Source of the DNA: Lysobacteraceae bacterium P
Lineage (GTDB): Bacteria > Pseudomonadota > Gammaproteobacteria > Xanthomonadales > Xanthomonadaceae
NCBI GenBank assembly: GCA_005503055.1
Contig: SCOX01000001.1
Location: forward strand, 1-64,000
Length of the DNA stretch: 64,000 bases
Direction: 5' to 3'
Both the position numbers and the translations under genes were made by a program. Below, piece after piece: positions 8,004 through 15,892 of the stretch; the stretch's first letter is position 1, and each line of letters opens with the position of its first letter. The notes under the pieces are model-generated. The model ran no database searches, was not told the DNA's origin, and worked only from the letters and a program-made list of their open reading frames with translations.

Positions 8004-9500
8004 ATGTCGAAGAACGGATGGTTTGGCGGGTGGCTGGCCCTGGCGGCGATGATGCCTGTCGGCGCGGCCGAACTGGGCGTACTCGCCCCCGTCGTTGTCC
8101 AGGGCCAGCCGCAGGTGCAGGCCGATCCGGCCGGCAGGCCGGCGCCGGTCGTCACACGCGTCGGCTCGGGCGAGTTCTACGGGCAGATCCAGCGCGAGGC
8201 GCGCGCGGGCTTCCTCGCCACCGTGCTGGCGCTGGACGAAAGCGCGCAGCGCATCGCCGGTGCGCGAACGCCCGCGCCGACCTGGCTCTACCTGTCCGCG
8301 GAGGACGGCGGTTTCGCGCGCCGCGGGTTCTGGCTGGAAGAGAGCGGCCGCCGCCGTTTCGTCGACGAGCTGTTCGTCGATCTCGTCGTCGACGAAGGCA
8401 CCGTCGCCGATGGCGGCTTCGAGGAAATCTTCAGCCACGAGATGGGCCACGTGTTCCTGCGCCGGCTCATGCCCGGCTTGCCGTACGGCTGGTCGCGCAC
8501 GCCGCACAGCAGCATGAGCGTGACCGACTACCCGACGGCCTTCGACGAAGGATTCGCCACGCATTTCCAGGCGCTGGTGCGCCGCCATTCGCGCAACCCG
8601 CACTTGGAGAACCTCACGCTCGGCCTCGACGCCAAGCCGTTCCTGCCGTTCTGGTTGAGCAACCTGGACCGCGCCGGGCGCATCGACGGCGTGCGGCGGA
8701 ATCTGTTCGTGCAGGCGCAACTCGTCCCGCCGGGCAGCGAGGCCGATGCCTGGTCGCGCGCGAACGAAAGCACCGCCTTCGACATGGCGCGCCTGCGCAA
8801 CGGCCAGCAGATGCTGTCGAGCGAAGGCGTGATCGCCACGCTGTTCTACCGCTGGATGGTGCCTGGCGAGGACTCGCGCGAGGCGATCGTCGCGCGCTAC
8901 TCGTCGTTGTTTCGCACCATGGCGACCTCGCGCGGGTGGGCGTTCCGCCCGGATTCGCCGGTCTTCATCGACTTGCTCGATCACTATTGCGCCGACGTGC
9001 CGGCCGACTGCGGGCGTGTGCGCGGCGTGTTCCTCGATACCACCTACGGCGCCACCGCCGACGCCACGCTGCCGCGCACCACCGAAGCGATGGCCGAGCG
9101 CGGACGCATCGGCGACATGGCCGGTTTCGTCGCCGGCCTGAAACAGGCGCGTGCGCAGATGACGCAGTTGCAGGCACGCGTGGCGCAGCAACCGGCGCTG
9201 CTGCGCGCCGCGCTGGGCCCGGACCTGTGGCTGCTCGGCCGCACGCCGGTGCAGCTGCCCGGGATGCCGTCGGACGAAGTCGCGGTGAACCTCAACACCG
9301 CGCAGGCCGAACAGCTACGCACATTGCCGGCCCTCGATGCGGCGGTCATCGAACGCGTGCTGCGCAGCCGCCGCGACGACGGCGCGTTTCGCGACCTCGC
9401 CGATTTCGCGCAACGCGGCGGACTCGATGCGAAACAACGTGCAGTCCTTGAGTCGGCCGCGCAGTCGCTGGAGAAGGCGGGCTTGAACGAACGTCGCTAG
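8004..9500 (+). CDS. predicted secreted zinc metalloprotease with C-terminal helix-hairpin-helix
   Basis: 498 residues. A signal peptide (about 1-22, ending GAA) is followed by a domain with HEMGH (about residues 149-153), a gluzincin-type zinc motif. A possible third ligand lies downstream in DEGFATHFQAL. The last 75 residues form a ComEA-like helix-hairpin-helix pair, starting VNLNTAQAEQLRTLPALD and including a second hairpin near GAFRDLADF. That HhH is common in exported DNA-binding and type II secretion-like proteins. The start ATG 8004 is set by GAGGAGG 11 nt upstream. Protease activity is inferred from the motif, and neither substrate nor family is certain. Confidence 0.75.
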   Translation: MSKNGWFGGWLALAAMMPVGAAELGVLAPVVVQGQPQVQADPAGRPAPVVTRVGSGEFYGQIQREARAGFLATVLALDESAQRIAGARTPAPTWLYLSAEDGGFARRGFWLEESGRRRFVDELFVDLVVDEGTVADGGFEEIFSHEMGHVFLRRLMPGLPYGWSRTPHSSMSVTDYPTAFDEGFATHFQALVRRHSRNPHLENLTLGLDAKPFLPFWLSNLDRAGRIDGVRRNLFVQAQLVPPGSEADAWSRANESTAFDMARLRNGQQMLSSEGVIATLFYRWMVPGEDSREAIVARYSSLFRTMATSRGWAFRPDSPVFIDLLDHYCADVPADCGRVRGVFLDTTYGATADATLPRTTEAMAERGRIGDMAGFVAGLKQARAQMTQLQARVAQQPALLRAALGPDLWLLGRTPVQLPGMPSDEVAVNLNTAQAEQLRTLPALDAAVIERVLRSRRDDGAFRDLADFAQRGGLDAKQRAVLESAAQSLEKAGLNERR

Positions 9501-9525
9501 AACGACGCCGCTAGAACGGAGGCCG

Positions 9526-10662
9526 CTAGGGCGTGGCGGCGTGCGGTTCGACGCGGTGCGGTTCGAACGGTTCACCGAACAGGTCGCTCTGCGCGGCCGG
9601 GATGCCCTCGCGGTCGATGAATCCCGACAGGCCCACGCCCACCAGGCGATAGCGTGTTCCGGCGGGCAGCGGCACGCGGGCGCGCAATTCGCAGGCGATG
9701 CGCACGAGCTGCTCGAGGCTCGTCGGTCGCTCAGAGGGCGTGAGGCTGCGCGTGAGGATGCGGAAGTCGGCGGTCTTGAGCTTCAGCACCACCGTGCGCG
9801 CGAGCCGGTCGGGATCGCGCGCGAGCTCGCGCCCGTAACCTTCCCAGGTTTTTTCGGCGAGCCGCGCGATGTGCGACTCGAGCTCGTCCAGGTGCAGGTC
9901 GCGCTCGAAAGTGTCCTCGGAGGAGATCTGCAGGGTGGGGCGCTCGGGTTCGACGGGATTGTGGTCGATGCCCAGCGACAACTCGTGCAGGCGCCGGCCC
10001 CAGCGGCCGAAGCGCGCTTCCAGCCCCGCCGCGCCGAGCGTGCGCAGGTCCGAGACGGTGGCGATGCCCAGCTCTTCCAGCTTCTGCTCCATCACCTTGC
10101 CCACGCCGGGCAGACGGCCGACCGGCAACGGCGCGAGGAACGCCTCGACCTGGTGCGGACGGATCACGAAGATCCCGTCGGGCTTGCGCCAGTCCGAGGC
10201 GATCTTGGCCAGGAACTTGTTCGATGCGACGCCCGCCGAGGCGGTGAGGTGGGTCTCTTCGCGGATCGCCTCGCGGATCGCCTGCGCGGTGGCGGTGGCC
10301 GTGGACAGACCGGTCTTGGTGACGCTGACGTCGAGGTAGGCCTCGTCCAGCGACAGCGGTTCGATCAGGTCGGTATGGCGGGCGAAGATCTCGCGCACGT
10401 GGCGGGACACCGCCTTGTAGCGGGTGAAATCCGGCGGCACGAACACCGCCTGCGGGCACAGGCGCTCGGCGCGGATCGCCGGCATCGCCGAGCGCACGCC
10501 GAAGCGGCGCGCCTCGTAGCTGGCCGCGCACACCACCGAGCGAGCGCCGCGCCAGGCGACCACCACGGGCCGACCGCGCAGGGAAGGATCGTCGCGCTGT
10601 TCGACCGAGGCGTAGAACGCGTCCATGTCGACATGCAGGATCTTGCGGGCGGGGTCGGGCAC
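9526..10662 (-). CDS. dinB: DNA polymerase IV (translesion polymerase)
   Basis: 378 residues, a Y-family polymerase that copies past DNA lesions and is error-prone. Catalytic acidic motifs are visible: ILHVDMDAFYASVE at the N terminus and SLDEAYLDVS near residue 105. HhH elements (LPGVGKVMEQKLEELGI) and the little-finger domain follow. The C-terminal QSDLFGEPF contains a canonical beta-clamp-binding motif (QxDLF). An SOS box candidate lies 37 bp upstream at 10699-10714, consistent with LexA control. Confidence 0.97.
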   Translation of the reverse strand: MPDPARKILHVDMDAFYASVEQRDDPSLRGRPVVVAWRGARSVVCAASYEARRFGVRSAMPAIRAERLCPQAVFVPPDFTRYKAVSRHVREIFARHTDLIEPLSLDEAYLDVSVTKTGLSTATATAQAIREAIREETHLTASAGVASNKFLAKIASDWRKPDGIFVIRPHQVEAFLAPLPVGRLPGVGKVMEQKLEELGIATVSDLRTLGAAGLEARFGRWGRRLHELSLGIDHNPVEPERPTLQISSEDTFERDLHLDELESHIARLAEKTWEGYGRELARDPDRLARTVVLKLKTADFRILTRSLTPSERPTSLEQLVRIACELRARVPLPAGTRYRLVGVGLSGFIDREGIPAAQSDLFGEPFEPHRVEPHAATP

Positions 10663-10698
10663 GGGCGGCGGCGGTCAGGGGCGCCTTGGGGTGGCACG

Positions 10699-10714
10699 TT
10701 AGTCAAAATGCTAA
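10699..10714 (-). promoter_or_regulatory. LexA-like SOS box upstream of dinB
   Basis: TTAGTCAAAATGCTAA is a near palindrome. In one orientation it reads TTAG-N6-TGCTA, one base from the TTAG-N6-TACTA pattern reported for Xanthomonadaceae LexA. It lies 37 bp before the dinB start, where a repressor would cover the promoter. Confidence 0.65.
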
Positions 10715-10779
10715 CGCGCCCGAGCGGCTGGGTCACCCCCGTCCGTGCTGAGATCGCCGCCGCCGGATGTCCGGACCGA

Positions 10780-11148
10780 TCAGGCGTCTTCCTCCCGCAA
10801 CCGCTCGACGTCGAGATTCGCCCCCTCACGATGCCCGCGCCCGTGCTCCGACAACTGCCGCTGCATCGCCTCGAACGCGTCGTGCACGGCCAGGTAGACG
10901 TCGGCGTGGCGCTGATCCTTCGGCGGCGTGCGCCCGGCTTCGAACGTCGCACCGGGAACGACGGCGTGGACGTGCACGGCATAGCGATTGCCGTGCAGGT
11001 GCCTGTGTTCGGCGTGGCGCACAGCGACATCGCACGACAGCATTCGCGGCGCGAGTTGCCACAGCTTCGCCGCGTGGCGCCGTATGTCCTCGCGCAGCGC
11101 CTCGGATACGGGCATGCCTTCGAAGCGGATCGTGACATCGTATTGCAT
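10780..11148 (-). CDS. hpf: ribosome hibernation promoting factor (short HPF/YfiA family)
   Basis: 122 residues. The fold of beta strands and two helices typical of ribosome-associated inhibitors is suggested by MQYDVTIRFEGMPVSEALREDI at the start and by HADVYLAVHDAFEAMQRQL in the second helix. It would bind the 30S decoding region and silence ribosomes in stationary phase or stress. It lacks the extra C-terminal domain of long HPF. The gene is divergent from the pat gene, and the 123-nt gap must carry both promoters. This is not the rpoN-linked paralogue, since no sigma-54 neighbours are present. Confidence 0.85.
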   Translation of the reverse strand: MQYDVTIRFEGMPVSEALREDIRRHAAKLWQLAPRMLSCDVAVRHAEHRHLHGNRYAVHVHAVVPGATFEAGRTPPKDQRHADVYLAVHDAFEAMQRQLSEHGRGHREGANLDVERLREEDA

Positions 11149-11271
11149 GGGAGCTCCTGTACGGTGGGACGAGCCCCATATGCGGACCGTCGCAGGAGGT
11201 TGTCAGCTTGAAACTTCGACGTGGCCGCGTGCATCGTGGGAGCGCATGATGTCGGACTGGCAACGCGCCCG

Positions 11272-13980
11272 ATGAGCACCTACTCCCTGCAATCGCTGTT
11301 CGCACCCGCATCCGTCGCCGTCGTCGGCGGCAGTCCGCGCGAACGCTCGATCGGCCGCGCGGTGTTGCGCAATCTGCAGGCGGGCGGCTTCACCGGCCCC
11401 ATCGGGCTGGTGAACCCGCGTCATCGCGAGATCGAAGGCGTCGCCTCGGTCGCACGCGTGGCGGACTTGCCGTTCGTGCCCGAACTGGTGGTGATCGCCA
11501 CGCCGGCGGCGATGGTGCCCAAGTACGTGCAGGCCGCCGCGGAGCACGGCGCGGCCGCCGCCATCGTGTTGAGCGCCGGCCTGGGGCAGGGCGAAGGCTC
11601 GTTCGCAGCCGAACTGCAGGCGATCGCGCGCGCACACGGCCTGAGGCTGGTCGGGCCCAACAGCCTGGGCGTCATCGCACCGCAAACGCGACTCAACGCC
11701 AGCTTCGCCGCGCACACACCGCATCCGGGCGACATCGCGCTCATATCTCAATCGGCTGCGATCGCCGCTGCGCTGGTGGAGTGGGGCGCTGGACGCTCCA
11801 TCGGCTTCTCCGGCGTGGCCGCGCTGGGCGACGCGCTCGACGTGGACTTCGCCGACCTGCTCGACTACTACGCGCGCGACCGCCACACGCGCGCGATCCT
11901 GCTCTACGTCGAATCCATTCGCGATGCACGCAAGTTCATGTCGGCCGCGCGTGCCGCTGCGCGATTGAAGCCGGTGGTCGTGGTGAAGTCGGGCCGGCAC
12001 GCGCCGCGCACGTCCGCGCCCGGCACGCATGCCGCCGCGCTCGCATCGCCGGACGCCGTGTACGCCGCCGCGTTCCATCGCTCGGGCATGCTGCGCGTGC
12101 GCGCATTGAACGAGCTGTTCTCCGCGGCCGAAGCGCTCAGTCGCGTCGACAACCTGCCGGGCCGACGTCTGGCGATCTTCGCCAACGGACGCGGCACGGG
12201 CTCGCTCGCGGCGGACCGCCTGCTCGACATGGGCGGCACGCTGGCGATGCTGTCGGACGACACGCGCGAGGCCATGCGCGCCATCGCCTCCTCCGCATGG
12301 CCGGGAACGAACCCGGTGGATTTCTACGGCGATGCGGACAACGCGTCGTATGCGGCCGCCTTCCAGGCGCTCGTCTCCGATCCCGGCAACGATGCCGTGC
12401 TGGTGCTCAACGTGCCGACCGCGCTGATCGGCGCCGAAAGCCGTGCCGCCACCCTCGCGCAGGCACGCGAAGCGCTGCCGCGCCATCTCGCGCGAAAGCC
12501 CGTGTTCGCGGTATGGCTGGGCGCCGACGACGCCGCCGCCGATCGCCTCAACGCCGCGCGCATTCCCAACTATCCGACCGAAGCCGACGCCGTGCGCGGC
12601 TTCATGTACCTGGTGCGTCACCGCGAAGCGCGGATGACGCTGATGGAGACGCCGCCGAGCCTGCCGGACGACCTCGTCGTCGACACCGCCACGGCGCGCG
12701 GCATCTTCGATGCGGCGGTGGCGGACGGTCGCCGCTGGCTCGATCCGATCGAAGTCGCACGCGTGCTTGGCGCCTACGGCATCCCGATCGCGCCCGTCGC
12801 GCGGGCACGCGATGCGGAAGAGGCCGCACGCGTCGCGGCCCCGCTGCTGGCCCAGGGCTCGCAGGTGGCGGTGAAGATCCTTTCGCCCGACATCGAGCAC
12901 AAATCGGACGTCGACGGTGTGCGCCTGAACCTCTTCAGCGAGCAGGCCGTGCGCGAGGCGACCGAGGCGATCGTGCAGCGCGCGCGCACCCTCCGGCCCG
13001 ATGCGCGCATCGAAGGCGTCACCGTGCATCCGATGATCGTGCGGCCCAGGGCGCGCGAGCTCATCGCCGGCATGGCCGACGACGAAACCTTCGGCCCGGT
13101 GATCGTGTTCGGACGCGGCGGCACCGCGGTGGAAGTGATCGACGACAAGGTGCTGGCGCTGCCGCCGCTGGACCTGCGCCTGGCGCACGAGATGATCGGC
13201 CGCACGCGCGTCTCGCGCATCCTCAAGGGCTATCGCGACGTACCGGCGGCCGACGAGCGCGCCGTCGCGCTGGTGCTGGTGAAGCTCGCGCAACTGGTCG
13301 GCGACGTCCCGCAGATTCGTGAGGTCGACATCAATCCGCTGCTGGCCGACAGCGACGGACTGGTGGCGGTGGATGCGCGCATCGGCGTGTCGCCCTCGCG
13401 CTTGCTGCACAAGGGGCCGGGCCATCCGCGTTTCGCGATCCGGCCGTATCCGAAGGAATGGGAGCGCGAGATCGTGCTGTCCGACGGGGCGACCGCGTTC
13501 GTGCGTCCGGTGCGTCCGGAAGACGAAGAGATGTTCCGGGCCTTCTTCGGCCGCGTGTCGGACGAAGACCTGCGCATGCGGTTCTTCCAGACCGTGCGCC
13601 ACTTCAGCCACGAGTTCATTGCCCAGCTCACGCAGCTGGACTACGCGCGTTCCATCGCGCTGGTCGCCATCGAGCCGGAGAGCGGGCAGATGCTCGGCGC
13701 GGTACGCCTGCACGCGGACGCCAATTACGACCGCGGCGAGTACGGGATCCTCGTGCGTTCGGACCTCAAGGGCCACGGCCTGGGGTGGCGGCTGATGCAG
13801 ATCATGATCGAGTACGCGCGCTGGCTGGGCCTGCGCTCGATCGAGGGCGAAGTGCTGCAGGAAAACCGCACCATGATCGAGATGTGCCGGGCGCTGGGTT
13901 TCTCGGTGGTGACCAATCCCGACGATCCCAGCCTGGTGAACGTGTCGCTGCCGATCACGGATGCGCAGCCGCTGCGTTGA
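11272..13980 (+). CDS. Pat/PatZ-type protein lysine acetyltransferase (ADP-forming acyl-CoA synthetase-like plus GNAT)
   Basis: 902 residues. Domains in order are: CoA-binding Rossmann domain (1-130, VAVVGGSPRERSIGRAV), succinyl-CoA-ligase-like domains (130-460), ATP-grasp (about 490-710, AVKILSPDIEHKSDVDGVRLN) and a C-terminal GNAT acetyltransferase (about 735-890, EYGILVRSDLKGHGLGWRLMQ). This is the layout of PatZ/Pat, which acetylates and inactivates acetyl-CoA synthetase, and the length fits. A His is seen near residue 246 (GTHAAALAS) where true acyl-CoA synthetases carry the phosphohistidine. Whether synthetase activity is retained is therefore open. ATG 11272 is chosen because the conserved N terminus begins there. 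Confidence 0.88.
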   Translation: MSTYSLQSLFAPASVAVVGGSPRERSIGRAVLRNLQAGGFTGPIGLVNPRHREIEGVASVARVADLPFVPELVVIATPAAMVPKYVQAAAEHGAAAAIVLSAGLGQGEGSFAAELQAIARAHGLRLVGPNSLGVIAPQTRLNASFAAHTPHPGDIALISQSAAIAAALVEWGAGRSIGFSGVAALGDALDVDFADLLDYYARDRHTRAILLYVESIRDARKFMSAARAAARLKPVVVVKSGRHAPRTSAPGTHAAALASPDAVYAAAFHRSGMLRVRALNELFSAAEALSRVDNLPGRRLAIFANGRGTGSLAADRLLDMGGTLAMLSDDTREAMRAIASSAWPGTNPVDFYGDADNASYAAAFQALVSDPGNDAVLVLNVPTALIGAESRAATLAQAREALPRHLARKPVFAVWLGADDAAADRLNAARIPNYPTEADAVRGFMYLVRHREARMTLMETPPSLPDDLVVDTATARGIFDAAVADGRRWLDPIEVARVLGAYGIPIAPVARARDAEEAARVAAPLLAQGSQVAVKILSPDIEHKSDVDGVRLNLFSEQAVREATEAIVQRARTLRPDARIEGVTVHPMIVRPRARELIAGMADDETFGPVIVFGRGGTAVEVIDDKVLALPPLDLRLAHEMIGRTRVSRILKGYRDVPAADERAVALVLVKLAQLVGDVPQIREVDINPLLADSDGLVAVDARIGVSPSRLLHKGPGHPRFAIRPYPKEWEREIVLSDGATAFVRPVRPEDEEMFRAFFGRVSDEDLRMRFFQTVRHFSHEFIAQLTQLDYARSIALVAIEPESGQMLGAVRLHADANYDRGEYGILVRSDLKGHGLGWRLMQIMIEYARWLGLRSIEGEVLQENRTMIEMCRALGFSVVTNPDDPSLVNVSLPITDAQPLR

Positions 13981-13989
13981 TCCGGCCAT

Positions 13990-14125
13990 GTAGCCCGGGT
14001 AAGGCCAGAGGCCGCATCCGGGGGAATTTTCGAGGTAGGCGTCGGGTGGCGACGAGCGTGGCTCGCCGTCACTTGGAGGATGCGGCTACGTCGAACCAGG
14101 GTGCGCTTCGCTTACCCGGGCTACG
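13990..14125. repeat. REP-like palindromic pair, family A
   Basis: GTAGCCCGGGTAAG at 13990 onward and its inverted counterpart CTTACCCGGGCTAC ending at 14124 flank about 100 nt containing a smaller inverted repeat (GAGCGTGGCTC). The same element occurs at 22039-22121 and 55209-55274. It sits between convergent genes and may act as a bidirectional transcript end. Confidence 0.85.
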
Positions 14126-14179
14126 CCTCTGTAGCCGCCATCCGGCGTTCGCTGGAATGCCGTGCGACGGCAACGGCAC

Positions 14180-15577
14180 TCACACCCACCCCGTCGCATA
14201 GAACACCCCGATCACCACGAACACCGCCGCGGTCTTGATCAGCGTGATGGCGAAGATGTCCTTGTACGCCTGCCGGTGCGTGAGCCCGGTGACCGCCAGC
14301 AGCGTGATCACCGCGCCGTTGTGGGGCAGGGTGTCCATGCCGCCGGACGCCATCGCGGCGACACGGTGCAGCACTTCCATCGGAATGCCGGCCGCGTTCG
14401 CGTTGGCGATGAACGTATCGGCCATCGCGGCCAGCGCGATGCTCATGCCGCCCGAGGCCGAACCGGTGATGCCGGCCAGCGCCGTCACCGTGACCGCCTG
14501 GTTCACCAGCGGATTCGGGATCGCGCCCAGCGCGTTGGCTACCACCAGAAAGCCCGGCAGCGCGGCGATGACTGCGCCGAAGCCGTACTCTGACGCGGTG
14601 TTCATCGCCGCCAGCAGCGCGCCGCCGACGGCCGACTTCGTGCCCTCGGCGAAATTCGTCATCACCGGTTTCCACGCGAACACGAGCACCGTGAGGATGC
14701 CGATCAGCAGCGCGCCCTGCACGGCCCAGATCGCGGCGATCTTCGCCACGTCCTGCACCACCGGCGCGGCGCCGCCGATGACGGCGGGGTCGAAGCTGTG
14801 GCTTTCGCCGTAGAAGCGCGGGATCGCCGAGGTGAGCAGCTTGTTCGACACGCCTACCAGCACCAGCGGCGCGATCGCGATCAGCGGGTGCGCGAGCGCC
14901 TGGCCGGTGAACGGTACCGGTTCGTTGACCAGCGCCACGCCGTAGCCTTCGCCGTTGGCCAGTGCGGCGCGCCGGCGCCAGTCCAGATACAGCAGGCCGA
15001 CGACGAGGATGAACACGCCGCCCACCGTTCCCAGTATCGGCGCGGCCCAGGTGTTGGTGCCGAAGAAGGTGGTCGGGATGATGTTCTGGATCTGCGGCGT
15101 GCCCGGCAGCGCATCCATGGTGAAGGTGAACGCGCCCAGCGCGATGGTGCCGGGGATCAGGCGCTTGGGGATGTCGCTCTGGCGGAACAGTTCCGCCGCG
15201 AACGGATACACCGCGAACACCACCACGAACAGCGACACGCCGCCGTAGGTCAGCAGCGCGCAGACGACCACGATCGACAGCATCGCGCGACCGGCACCGA
15301 ACAGGCGCAACGTGGCGGCCACGATCGCTTTGGAGAAACCCGACAGCTCGATCAACTTGCCGAAGATCGCGCCGAGCAGGAACACCGGGAAATACAGCTT
15401 CAGGAAGCCCACCATCTTGTCCATGAACAAGCCGGTGAACATCGGCGCGACCAGCGTCGGATCGGTCAACAGCACCGCGCCGAGCGCGGCCACCGGCGCG
15501 AACAGGATCACGCTGTAGCCGCGATAGGCCACGAACATCAGAAAGCTCAGCGCGGCCAGCACGATCAGAAATGCCAT
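14180..15577 (-). CDS. GntP-family H+/organic acid (gluconate-type) permease
   Basis: 465 residues with 12 or more hydrophobic segments across the whole length and a typical N terminus for this family. Conserved elements include the TYGGVSLFVVVFAVYPF segment and the GSASGGMSIALAAMAD segment. Together with MDTLPHNGAVITLL near the C terminus these match the GntP/citrate-H+ symporter superfamily. It would import gluconate or a related small carboxylate across the inner membrane. No kinase or dehydrogenase gene for gluconate lies nearby, so the substrate is unassigned. The gene is single and convergent with pat. Confidence 0.88.
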   Translation of the reverse strand: MAFLIVLAALSFLMFVAYRGYSVILFAPVAALGAVLLTDPTLVAPMFTGLFMDKMVGFLKLYFPVFLLGAIFGKLIELSGFSKAIVAATLRLFGAGRAMLSIVVVCALLTYGGVSLFVVVFAVYPFAAELFRQSDIPKRLIPGTIALGAFTFTMDALPGTPQIQNIIPTTFFGTNTWAAPILGTVGGVFILVVGLLYLDWRRRAALANGEGYGVALVNEPVPFTGQALAHPLIAIAPLVLVGVSNKLLTSAIPRFYGESHSFDPAVIGGAAPVVQDVAKIAAIWAVQGALLIGILTVLVFAWKPVMTNFAEGTKSAVGGALLAAMNTASEYGFGAVIAALPGFLVVANALGAIPNPLVNQAVTVTALAGITGSASGGMSIALAAMADTFIANANAAGIPMEVLHRVAAMASGGMDTLPHNGAVITLLAVTGLTHRQAYKDIFAITLIKTAAVFVVIGVFYATGWV

Positions 15578-15892
15578 GGACGTCCCCGGGATGAATCATT
15601 GCGAGTCCCGCATCCCTTGCTGTCATCCCCTTGCAGGCGGGGATCCATGCTCGAGTGCCGTCAGGCAGCACGATGGCGTCGGGTCGTTGGATTTCCGCCT
15701 TCGCGGGAATGACGAGCCTGGTTGCAGTGGGGCCAGTCTCCCGTTGACCGCCGGGCGCGGGCATTGTCCGAAGGTACAGCAGCGACCTTTGGACGTCGGA
15801 CCTAGTCTTGCCGCAAGACGGGGAGGGACCGTCGCCATTTTGCCGCGGGCTTCGGCCATGCGCGGTCAACGAATCGGGGAGGAGTGTCGAAC
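15578..15892. other. divergent intergenic region between permease and TonB-dependent receptor
   Basis: 315 nt. It holds a dispersed palindromic repeat of family C at about 15620-15718 (GTCATCCCC arm and GGGAATGACGAG arm). A perfect 7-1-7 palindrome lies at 15805-15819. The ribosome binding site of the receptor gene (GGGGAGGA, 15877-15883) is at the right end. Confidence 0.7.
15805..15819. promoter_or_regulatory. perfect palindrome, candidate operator upstream of the TonB-dependent receptor
   Basis: GTCTTGC-C-GCAAGAC is a perfect inverted repeat with a 1-nt centre, 73 nt upstream of the receptor start. Its size and place suit a dimeric repressor or activator. No regulator can be assigned. Confidence 0.45.

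Noticed and set aside
11203-13989. Open frame of over 900 codons antisense to the Pat gene
   Set aside because: Same mirror effect. Pat is supported by full domain matches, and the antisense reading has none.
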